Shown here in pieces: positions 1-5,713 of a DNA stretch of 11,623 nt. Each line of letters opens with the position of its first letter. Position 1 is the first letter of the stretch. The notes under the pieces are model-generated. The model ran no database searches and was not told where the DNA came from. It saw nothing but the letters and a program-made list of their open reading frames with translations. This DNA is from an uncultured Christensenella sp. (GTDB lineage Bacteria; Bacillota; Clostridia; Christensenellales; UBA1242): assembly GCA_905203645.1 (NCBI GenBank), contig CAJKWP010000039.1, positions 1 through 11,623 of the forward strand, written 5' to 3'. Made by a program: the position numbers and the translations under genes.

Positions 1-42
1 ACAAGTGATTGCAGAAATTATAATGTTTTTCCTTTTCTTCAT
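1..42 (-). CDS. N-terminus of an unidentified, probably exported protein (partial)
   Basis: Only the first 14 codons are inside the window (MKKRKNIIISAITC); the gene runs off the left edge. The start is well supported: an ATG at 42-40 is preceded by AAAGGAG at 54-48 with a 5-base spacer. The residues show a basic n-region (KKRK) followed by the start of a hydrophobic stretch, as in a signal peptide or N-terminal membrane anchor. The Cys at residue 14 sits very early for a lipobox, so a lipoprotein cannot be claimed. The gene appears to be served by the strong promoter at 233-261, about 190 bases upstream, and is separated from the vanW-family gene by a terminator. Function cannot be told from this fragment. 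Confidence 0.6.
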   Translation of the reverse strand, partial: MKKRKNIIISAITC

Positions 43-232
43 CTTTTCTCCTTTTGTTTTTATTGTCTGGATATTTTGTTTTGTTTATACAAAACACTTT
101 GCAAATTTGTTGTTCAAATGCAGTTTTGCAAAACCACAAGCACCACAATTGATTTTGCAAAAACACTTTGACCAAAACAAAACAAATCTTGCACGTAGAT
201 TGGGTCAGACTTCCCCGCTCTGTTCATTATTC

Positions 233-261
233 ATTATAGGGTACCCCCCCCCCATTGTCAA
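233..261 (-). promoter_or_regulatory. Consensus sigma-A promoter with G10 spacer tract
   Basis: On the minus strand TTGACA (261-256) and TATAAT (238-233) are both perfect housekeeping consensus hexamers, separated by exactly 17 bp. The spacer reads AT, ten G, then TACCC. The expected start of transcription is near 226, giving an untranslated leader of about 180 bases to the ATG at 42. The spacer also contains the 8-bp palindrome GGGTACCC (239-246). Because the homopolymer sits between the -35 and -10 boxes, gain or loss of one or two G would move the spacer off the 17-bp optimum. Confidence 0.8.
244..253. repeat. C10/G10 homopolymer inside the promoter spacer
   Basis: Ten consecutive C on the + strand is the longest G or C run I find in this A+T-rich window. 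It lies entirely between the -35 and -10 boxes of the promoter at 233-261. Tracts of this kind are prone to slipped-strand changes in length during replication and are also prone to sequencing error. Confidence 0.85.
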
Positions 262-262
262 G

Positions 263-292
263 CAATTTTGCAAAATTTTTTTTGCAAAATTG
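263..292. repeat. 13-bp perfect inverted repeat just upstream of the -35 box
   Basis: CAATTTTGCAAAA (263-275) and TTTTGCAAAATTG (280-292) are perfect complements around a TTTT loop. The element ends one base upstream of the -35 hexamer at 261-256. It could act as an operator or an A+T-rich UP-like element, or be a cruciform-forming repeat. It has no T-tract placing it as a terminator of its own. Confidence 0.6.
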
Positions 293-322
293 AATTTTTT
301 TGATTTTTTCAAAAATTTTTGC

Positions 323-363
323 AAAAAAAAACAACTTGACTGGTTTGTCAAATTGTTTTTTTT
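323..363 (-). terminator. Rho-independent terminator of the vanW-family gene
   Basis: On the minus strand CAATTTGAC and GTCAAGTTG form a continuous 9-bp stem with one G-U wobble around an AAACCA loop. It is followed by nine U and preceded by eight A, which can extend the stem. It begins 35 bases after the TAA of the vanW-family gene. On the + strand the wobble becomes a C-A mismatch, so the hairpin is stronger in the minus direction, matching the gene it would serve. Confidence 0.8.
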
Positions 364-398
364 ATCCAAAGTTCAAAAATTTTGCAAAATGCAACTTT

Positions 399-1853
399 TT
401 AAGGATTATACTCACTCGGATTGTTGCTTTCCAATTTGTTTTGCAAATTTTGTTCATTTGTGTTGTTTTGTTGTTGTGCTGGAATGAATTTTACGTCATT
501 TTCTGGCAATTCTATGCCTTCGTAAACTTCTTGCGTGCCTTCATAAATTATTCCATATTGTGGTTGATAATATTCGTGTCTGATAAGTTTTTCACTGACT
601 ACTTCGCCATCTTTCAGATATTGCATATATGCCTTGCTTTCATATCCTTCTTGTGGCATTTTTGCACGATAATATTCGCCTTTGAACGTTATTTTGTCGG
701 AATATTGGCCTTCGGTGTCGGCAACGATTTTGTCACCGGGATGTGGAATAGTACCAACAAATTCGGCACGACGTCGAACGCTCTCACCTTCTGGGAATGG
801 TTGTCCCCAAATTTCTACATAAGCGTCAGTTTCATCTCCCCACGTTTTTATATAAAAAGGTTTTTCCAAATTATTTTTGAACCTCATGTCTGACGTTCCG
901 CGATTTACCATTGCATCAAAAGCAAGTGGAACGTAACTTACTGGCAACGAATGTGGATGTACTTCCAAAATTTCTATATCTGCCAAAAGCAAAGCGTTGT
1001 AAAGTGTTGTTGATGCTTGGCACACTCCACCGCCCTTTCCATTTACAAATTGACCGTTCAAAATTATCTTTGCGGTTTGGAAATCGTTGTCGTCAATTTT
1101 TTCTTCCACTACGTCGTTGAACGAAATTTCTTGTCCTGGTTCAACTTTGAGTCCATTGAAAGCAGAAAGTGCAAGCTGAACGTTGAATTTTCTGCCGTCA
1201 ACTGACGAAGAATAATTTGTTGAAAAAGTACTGCGTTTTTGCAAGTTTTGTTCCAATTCTTCTGCTGAAATTTGATTTACTTTTGGAACGGTTGGAATTT
1301 GCAATGAAAACGAACTTTGTTTTTCCAGATTTTCCAAAATCTGTTGTTTTAACAAACTTTTGTTTACAATTTGCCCATCAACGGCTTCTGTTATTTGAAA
1401 TGGTTTTTCATCATTTTGTGAAAAGATTACGTCAAGTCCTGATGGTTCGCAATCAATTTGAGAAGCTATTTGGTCGATTTTTTGATCCAAATTGCCAACT
1501 ATTTTTGAATTTGGCACTGTGATATTGTTTTGTCTGCCGGCAAGCGAACCCAATTTTTGCAAAAAAGTTGGTTTGGCTTGTTGTATAGTCTGATTTGAAA
1601 GTGAAGCAATATCCGTATCGAAATCCGCACCTTTAAGAGTGAAAGTTTTGTCACCATGGACAAGTTTGATATCTATTTTGTTTTGTTGTTCGGTCAAGAT
1701 ATCTTTTACCCTTTGCGTTGCTTGAACCGTGTCAAGTCCTGCAAGAGTTTGACCATTGATTTTTGTATTTTTGAATTCTGCCGTTTGGTTACAAGCGCAA
1801 AACAAAAACATGAAAGCCAGCAACAGCACTGGTATAAAGTATTTCTTTCTCAT
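399..1853 (-). CDS. VanW family predicted lipoprotein with G5-like C-terminus
   Basis: This is a 484-residue exported protein. An N-terminal signal sequence (1-20) ends in LFCAC, making Cys21 a likely lipid-attached residue, though the lipobox is imperfect. Residues about 35-195 look like the peptidoglycan-binding-like domain often found ahead of VanW (PF12229). Residues about 205-345 are a clear VanW domain (PF04294), with EPGQEISFNDVV, GGGVCQASTTLYNALLLADI and the HPHSLPVSYVP segment. Residues about 380-440 resemble a G5 domain, and the tail is Asn/Gln-rich. VanW proteins occur in glycopeptide-resistance clusters and widely in spore formers, but their biochemical role is not settled; a cell-wall role is the usual inference. 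Nothing here indicates vancomycin resistance. The RBS AAAGGAG (1865-1859) precedes ATG with a 5-base spacer. The gene follows gerAC by 42 bp on the same strand and probably shares its transcript, with a possible extra mother-cell-type promoter in the gap. Confidence 0.9.
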   Translation of the reverse strand: MRKKYFIPVLLLAFMFLFCACNQTAEFKNTKINGQTLAGLDTVQATQRVKDILTEQQNKIDIKLVHGDKTFTLKGADFDTDIASLSNQTIQQAKPTFLQKLGSLAGRQNNITVPNSKIVGNLDQKIDQIASQIDCEPSGLDVIFSQNDEKPFQITEAVDGQIVNKSLLKQQILENLEKQSSFSLQIPTVPKVNQISAEELEQNLQKRSTFSTNYSSSVDGRKFNVQLALSAFNGLKVEPGQEISFNDVVEEKIDDNDFQTAKIILNGQFVNGKGGGVCQASTTLYNALLLADIEILEVHPHSLPVSYVPLAFDAMVNRGTSDMRFKNNLEKPFYIKTWGDETDAYVEIWGQPFPEGESVRRRAEFVGTIPHPGDKIVADTEGQYSDKITFKGEYYRAKMPQEGYESKAYMQYLKDGEVVSEKLIRHEYYQPQYGIIYEGTQEVYEGIELPENDVKFIPAQQQNNTNEQNLQNKLESNNPSEYNP

Positions 1854-1873
1854 TTTTTCTCCTTTTTTTGATT

Positions 1874-1901
1874 ATTGTTTGCAGTTTTGCCGTGATTATG
1901 C
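1874..1901 (-). promoter_or_regulatory. Possible sigma-E-like promoter for the vanW-family gene
   Basis: On the minus strand GCATAAT (1901-1895) and CAAACAAT (1881-1874) are separated by 13 bp. They resemble the mother-cell sigma-E elements (about KMATATT, 13-15 bp, CATACAAT), each with one mismatch. The predicted start falls just before the RBS. In DNA this A+T-rich, chance matches of this quality are common, so this is tentative. Confidence 0.25.
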
Positions 1902-3161
1902 TTTCAAAACCACATTTGTTACAATATTGAAATTTACATAACGAAGATAATCATCTTTGTCGTCAAGGGTGTCCAAAAAATTTTGGAATTTTTGTTTATC
2001 CTGTTGGAAAAACGTTTTTTGAACATCAATAACGTCCAATTTGTTGTCGCGAAGGATATTCAAAAGTTTTGAAAAGTCGTTTTTAACGTTGTTTTGAATT
2101 TTTCTTTCCAATTCGGGTGTAAAAACTTTTTGTCCGAGGTCAAAATCCCCTGGGTGATATTTTTGCTGATTTACTTCATCCAAAGTAAGCACAAAATTGA
2201 CTATATAATATATTTGCGGAACGTTGTCGACAAACTTTGCAACGTGCAAAACTGGTTTTTGTTCGATTTGAAAGGATAATTTTGCATTTTTGAAAGGGCC
2301 ATGGGTGTAATCTTCGATAGTCAGAATACTTTTGTTTTGTTGGTTGTTTATCCAGTTGTAATATTCGACCATGCTTCCATCAAGCAAAGTAATCAATTTT
2401 CCGTCTTTGAAGATGCAAGCACTGCCGTCATTCAAAATTTTTTGATTTTGGCTTGAATCTTGCGCTTCCATACCTGGTGATGCGTTTTCCTTTGTAGAAT
2501 TTGATGAACCTTCTCCGCCCGAATCTTGGCTTTTGCCGTCCACTTCAATTCCTTTGTTTTCGTCCAATTTCATAAAACCCAAAATTGACGTTTTTGTTGG
2601 TGAAAAATATCCACGATAGAAGCTTTCAAGATTTGATTGATTTCCATAAAGATATTGATAGTTGTAAGACAACAAATCTTTGAGTGACAGATTTGCACTG
2701 CTGTCAAGGTCGTTTGTTATTTCCAAAAGTTGTTTTGCGCTTTTGTTTGTTCCTATGACGACGGTGTTGTTTCCAAGGTTGCTTGTTCTTGCCAAGTGAT
2801 TGAGGCAATTTAGCATATCGTTTTCCATAACTTGCTCGCTTACAACCACAACCGAAGTATGTGGCAAAGCTGAAATTCTGCCCGAATACAGTCCAATTTT
2901 GTTGAGTGCTTCGACAAATGTTTTGTCGCTTGCGGATATTATTTTGTAATTTTCTTTAAACGTAGTTGTTGAAACTGGGATAAAACAAAGGGCGCTGACT
3001 TCAAATTCGTCTTCCTGTTTGTCTATGGCAAGTGCTGTTATAATAAGTCTTCGAGATGAATCTGGTTCACGGAAGAGTGCGATAGGCAAAAAAAGTATCA
3101 TAATTGCCAAAAAAACATAAAACATAGGGTTCTTTTTGACTTTATTCAAAAATATTTTCAT
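1896..3161 (-). CDS. gerAC: Ger(x)C family spore germination receptor subunit, no lipobox
   Basis: This 421-residue protein is the C subunit of a GerA-type nutrient germination receptor, which in spores acts at the inner membrane together with the A and B subunits. A basic n-region and hydrophobic segment (about 12-30) start the protein. The family's N-terminal domain follows (RRLIITALAIDKQEDE, then SGRISALPHTSVVVVSEQV and NNTVVIGTNKSAKQLLE). The C-terminal GerAC domain spans about 265-421 and ends in a helix-rich part with QNNVKNDFSKLLNILRDN. Unusual points: there is no cysteine before residue 59, so the lipid attachment typical of B. subtilis GerAC is not possible. A Ser/Gly/Asn/Gln-rich segment at about 205-241 makes it somewhat longer than classical GerAC. 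The start ATG has GGGGTG just upstream and overlaps the end of gerAB by 20 bp, implying translational coupling. The symbol is generic, as the receptor subtype and germinant cannot be assigned. Confidence 0.88.
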   Translation of the reverse strand: MKIFLNKVKKNPMFYVFLAIMILFLPIALFREPDSSRRLIITALAIDKQEDEFEVSALCFIPVSTTTFKENYKIISASDKTFVEALNKIGLYSGRISALPHTSVVVVSEQVMENDMLNCLNHLARTSNLGNNTVVIGTNKSAKQLLEITNDLDSSANLSLKDLLSYNYQYLYGNQSNLESFYRGYFSPTKTSILGFMKLDENKGIEVDGKSQDSGGEGSSNSTKENASPGMEAQDSSQNQKILNDGSACIFKDGKLITLLDGSMVEYYNWINNQQNKSILTIEDYTHGPFKNAKLSFQIEQKPVLHVAKFVDNVPQIYYIVNFVLTLDEVNQQKYHPGDFDLGQKVFTPELERKIQNNVKNDFSKLLNILRDNKLDVIDVQKTFFQQDKQKFQNFLDTLDDKDDYLRYVNFNIVTNVVLKA

Positions 3162-4236
3162 ATTTCACCCCTTTATTTTTGTTTGCGAAAAACGAAACAA
3201 GCAAGATTAAAGGAATAAGTCCCAAGCAAAATGCTGACAAATATTTGAAATACCTTGTTGCCCCTGCAACAAGCATTTCAAGATTCAAAACCGAAAGATA
3301 AAGTGCGATGAAAGTGGCTATGTCAATTATGGCAACCGAATGAGTGCGATTCAGCGATGGGCAAATTTTGCTTAGGCAGTCGCTGAAACAGAACATGAAA
3401 AGTGACATCGAAAAATACAAAAGGAACATAATTGTAAGAAGTGCCAAAATATCCAATTTCCAAAGTCCGCCAAAAAAGATATTGAACTGAACAATGTCAG
3501 AAATAGCAAAAAAGTGCATGAAAGTTGTGTCTCCAAACAGTGCGAAATACATAATGTGTATACAAAAAACAAGCGCTATTCCAATTAAAAAATATTTGAT
3601 TACAATTTTGTTCAGATTTTTTTCGGGTTTTATTTTGTCAAACATCAAAAGAAGAAAGCTATAATCACCAAACCAAAATAATACATTAAAAATTTTTGGC
3701 ACAAATTTGAAACCAAACTCCAACTCGGGCATTCTTACTGCTCCAGCCAAAAAGCCGATTAAAAAACAAGAAAGTATGCCTACGACGATAAACCCAAAAT
3801 AAAATTGTGCCGTTCTTCCCAAACATCGAAAACCTTTAAGCACCAAAAAATTGACTACGGGCAAAGTGCAACAAGCATACAACAATATGGTTGCATCTTC
3901 GTTCACCATTTCTTTCAAATAGTTGTACGATTCCAAAAAAACGTAAAGAAATTTGAGTGCGAAATAAAAAGCAAATATTCCAAAGATTATTTTGGTGATT
4001 ATTTTGCCAAAAATATTTTTCAAAATTTCAAAAAGTCCCAAAGGATAAAATTTTTGTTTGAGTTTGAGTATAAACCACACGCCCAAAAATTCGACAAAAA
4101 ATATAGTTATCAAAAGCAAAAACGCCTGATTTTTTGCTTGTGAATACAAAATTGACGGCAAAAGAAGCAACTTGCTTGAAAAAGTGCTTATACACAAAAG
4201 TATTCCTGCCTGTTTTGAACTTATTTGATTATTCAT
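3142..4236 (-). CDS. gerAB: GerAB/endospore germination permease-family subunit
   Basis: This 364-residue, very hydrophobic protein has about ten predicted membrane helices from residue 10 to 350, matching the size and layout of GerAB proteins (APC superfamily, spore permease family). In this family the B subunit forms the membrane core of the germinant receptor, and in B. subtilis GerAB has been linked to germinant (L-alanine) recognition. The N-terminus (ISSKQAGILLCISTFSSKLLLLP) corresponds to the first helix region with its break, and a short basic tail (KNKGVKYENIFE) ends the protein. It overlaps gerAA upstream by 8 bp and gerAC downstream by 20 bp, as expected for stoichiometric subunits. 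The RBS is TAAGG, 8 bases before ATG, within the end of gerAA. Ligand specificity is unknown. Confidence 0.88.
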   Translation of the reverse strand: MNNQISSKQAGILLCISTFSSKLLLLPSILYSQAKNQAFLLLITIFFVEFLGVWFILKLKQKFYPLGLFEILKNIFGKIITKIIFGIFAFYFALKFLYVFLESYNYLKEMVNEDATILLYACCTLPVVNFLVLKGFRCLGRTAQFYFGFIVVGILSCFLIGFLAGAVRMPELEFGFKFVPKIFNVLFWFGDYSFLLLMFDKIKPEKNLNKIVIKYFLIGIALVFCIHIMYFALFGDTTFMHFFAISDIVQFNIFFGGLWKLDILALLTIMFLLYFSMSLFMFCFSDCLSKICPSLNRTHSVAIIDIATFIALYLSVLNLEMLVAGATRYFKYLSAFCLGLIPLILLVSFFANKNKGVKYENIFE

Positions 4237-5662
4237 TATTTTGCCTTACCTTGTTACTTTTTTTGAAACTTTTTGGTCTTTGAGTCATTTCTGGCAATGG
4301 TTTTTTGAATATTGCATCCTTTTTGTCAGATTTCACAGTTGGTGAAAATGGTGCAAGATATGGTGCTGTGTATTCATTCAAATTGTTAAGATAAGCAACA
4401 AAATACACCATCCCGCCAATAACTCCCAAAAGTCCAAGTGATGCACCAAGCAAAATAAACACAAGTCTTAGAATTGACAACTGTGAAGATTGTTCGGGCA
4501 CGGTGTACATACAAATAAAACTCATCGCCACAATGATTACTCCTGGTGGCGAGATAAGTCCTGCTTTTACGCCTGTATCACCCAAAATCAAAGCGCCGAC
4601 TATGGACGTTGCAAGTCCAAGATATCTTGGCAAGCGAAGACTTACTTCATACAAAAGTTGAAACAGCACAAATATAAACAAAATTTCTATCATAGGAGTA
4701 AACGGCAAATCTTGCGTACTGTCGGCTATTGTAATCAAAAATTTTATAGGCACAAGTCTGTAATGATAAAGTCGAAGCGAAATAAACACACCAGGCACAA
4801 TTACGGCGACCAAAATTCCAAGTGTTCTTATAACTCTTAAAAAAGATACATAATAATGATTTGTGTAGTAATCGTTGCTGTTTTGCAAGTCTTCCAAAAA
4901 AAGATATGGAACTGTAAGAACTATTGGCGAGCCATCAACCAAAATTGCGACTCTTCCTTCCAAAATTTTGGCACTGATTACGTCTGGCTTTTCGGCGGAA
5001 CCGATTTGTTTGAACATCGAATTGGGTCTATCTTGCAAATACTCCAAAATATAATAACTATCTATTATTCCATCTATATTTATCTGTTTAATTCTTTCTT
5101 TTATTTTTTTAACTATTGCCTTATCAGTCACTGAATTAAGATATGCAAGTTTTATTTTTGTTTTTGTGTATTTGCCAACGGTCATATCTTCGATTTTGAA
5201 GTCTTTTGTTGGAAATCTTTTTCTGAGTGCACAGATATTGCTGTCTATGCTTTCAGTGAACCCTTCACGTGGACCTTGGATTACTGCCGATGTTGGTGGT
5301 TCGGTTGGTTGTCTTTGTGGGTACTTTTGAATGTCTACTACCAAAGCATTTTGCTCGTCTTGCAACAAAACTGCAACTTTTCCAATCAAAACGGCATCAC
5401 ATATTTCCTTGTCCGTCGAAACTTGTTCAATTTGCTTTATGCAAATAATTTTTTCTTTCAAAGTTTGCAAACTTACATTTTGCTCGTCATATTTTGCAAG
5501 TTTGGATACGATGCCTTCGACAAAAAGGTTGCTGTCAATGATTCCTTTCAAAAAAACAAGACTGACATCTTTGCCCGCCACAACAAAATTGCGAACAGAA
5601 ACATCACTGCTGTTGGACAGTGACTTTTTTATTTTTTGTGTTCGTTGTGACAATAAAAGCAT
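4229..5662 (-). CDS. gerAA: GerAA family spore germination receptor subunit
   Basis: This 477-residue A subunit has a soluble N-terminal domain (about 1-265) followed by a cluster of membrane helices (about 275-425) and a cytoplasmic Lys/Pro-rich tail. Family hallmarks are plain: NSSD near residue 17, PPTSAVIQGPREGFTESI (122-139), VGKYTKTKIKLAYL (162-175), DRPNSMFKQIG, LEGRVAILVDGSPIVL (234-249), then in the membrane part LRLPRYLGLATSIVGALILG (342-361) and AGLISPPGVIIVA. In recent work on GerA receptors the A subunits assemble into oligomeric membrane complexes proposed to act as germinant-gated ion channels. The N-terminus is short for the family. The ATG at 5662 is preceded by GAGGT with a short spacing of 3-4 bases. 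The start codon lies inside a 12-bp inverted repeat, and a sigma-G-like promoter lies directly upstream. First gene of the ger operon. Confidence 0.93.
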   Translation of the reverse strand: MLLLSQRTQKIKKSLSNSSDVSVRNFVVAGKDVSLVFLKGIIDSNLFVEGIVSKLAKYDEQNVSLQTLKEKIICIKQIEQVSTDKEICDAVLIGKVAVLLQDEQNALVVDIQKYPQRQPTEPPTSAVIQGPREGFTESIDSNICALRKRFPTKDFKIEDMTVGKYTKTKIKLAYLNSVTDKAIVKKIKERIKQINIDGIIDSYYILEYLQDRPNSMFKQIGSAEKPDVISAKILEGRVAILVDGSPIVLTVPYLFLEDLQNSNDYYTNHYYVSFLRVIRTLGILVAVIVPGVFISLRLYHYRLVPIKFLITIADSTQDLPFTPMIEILFIFVLFQLLYEVSLRLPRYLGLATSIVGALILGDTGVKAGLISPPGVIIVAMSFICMYTVPEQSSQLSILRLVFILLGASLGLLGVIGGMVYFVAYLNNLNEYTAPYLAPFSPTVKSDKKDAIFKKPLPEMTQRPKSFKKSNKVRQNNE

Positions 5663-5692
5663 ACTACCTCGATTTGAAAATAGTATGCTTTT
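5655..5692. repeat. 12-bp perfect inverted repeat spanning gerAA start and -10 box
   Basis: AAAAGCATACTA (5655-5666) and TAGTATGCTTTT (5681-5692) are perfectly complementary around a 14-base loop. In a minus-strand RNA the second arm contains the gerAA AUG, and the loop contains its GAGG ribosome binding site. The first arm contains the CATACTA -10 box and would lie upstream of the start site of a transcript made from that promoter. The element also resembles a weak terminator for the upstream gene (stem followed by UUUUAUU). Confidence 0.75.
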
Positions 5693-5709
5693 TAAATTTT
5701 TTTTTATGT
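5681..5709 (-). promoter_or_regulatory. Sigma-G-like (forespore) promoter of the ger operon
   Basis: On the minus strand ACATA (5709-5705) and CATACTA (5687-5681) are spaced by 17 bp. The forespore sigma-G consensus is about GHATR, 17-18 bp, CATWHTA: the -10 is a full match and the -35 matches 4 of 5. Germination receptor operons are known sigma-G targets in Bacillus and Clostridium, so position and type fit the gene. Transcription would start near 5674, giving a leader of only about 12 bases that holds the RBS. Confidence 0.6.
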
Positions 5710-5713
5710 AAAA

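Larger units (their letters stand above)
124..389. repeat. Cluster of six TTTTGCAAAA palindromes
   Basis: The 10-bp palindrome TTTTGCAAAA occurs exactly at 124-133, 153-162, 266-275, 280-289, 317-326 and 380-389. By hand count only six more copies occur in the other roughly 11.3 kb (starting at 1555, 6510, 6675, 7138, 7233 and 9503), all inside genes, so the intergenic density is far higher. Two copies flank a T4 loop and form the hairpin at 263-292. They could be protein-binding sites, a nucleoid or uptake-type signal, or part of a dispersed intergenic repeat; the sequence alone does not decide. Confidence 0.5.
43..398. other. 356-bp intergenic region with promoter, terminator and palindromes
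   Basis: No convincing gene lies here. Going in the minus-strand direction it contains the terminator of the vanW-family gene (363-323), an A+T-rich palindrome (292-263), a consensus promoter with a G10 spacer (261-233), and an untranslated leader of about 180 bases (about 226-43). The leader begins with a short G+C-richer segment (about 185-225) that could form small hairpins, for example AATCT/AGATT around an ACGTGCA loop near 187-203. I do not recognise it as a known riboswitch or T-box. A tandem heptamer TTCATTA occurs twice at 223-236. Confidence 0.6.

Noticed and set aside
43..226. Known riboswitch or T-box in the long leader of the gene at 1-42
   Set aside because: Only short hairpins are visible; no T-box sequence, specifier stem or recognisable riboswitch core is present.
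206..235. Nine-codon minus-strand frame starting inside the TATAAT box (MNNEQSGEV)
   Set aside because: Its start codon lies within the -10 hexamer, upstream of the expected transcription start, and it has no ribosome binding site.
5..893. Plus-strand open frames at 5-487 and 300-893
   Set aside because: They have Phe/Cys/Leu-heavy compositions typical of antisense reading of A+T-rich DNA, overlap the well-supported vanW-family gene or its terminator, and lack family features.
399..1853. Vancomycin-resistance interpretation of the VanW domain
   Set aside because: No vanR/S, vanH, D-Ala-D-Lac ligase or vanX homologue is nearby; VanW/G5 proteins are common in spore formers without resistance.
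5655..5692. Reading the inverted repeat purely as a terminator
   Set aside because: The stem is low in G+C and the trailing T-run is only four, interrupted by A; overlap with the gerAA start codon and -10 box suggests a different main role, though weak termination remains possible.
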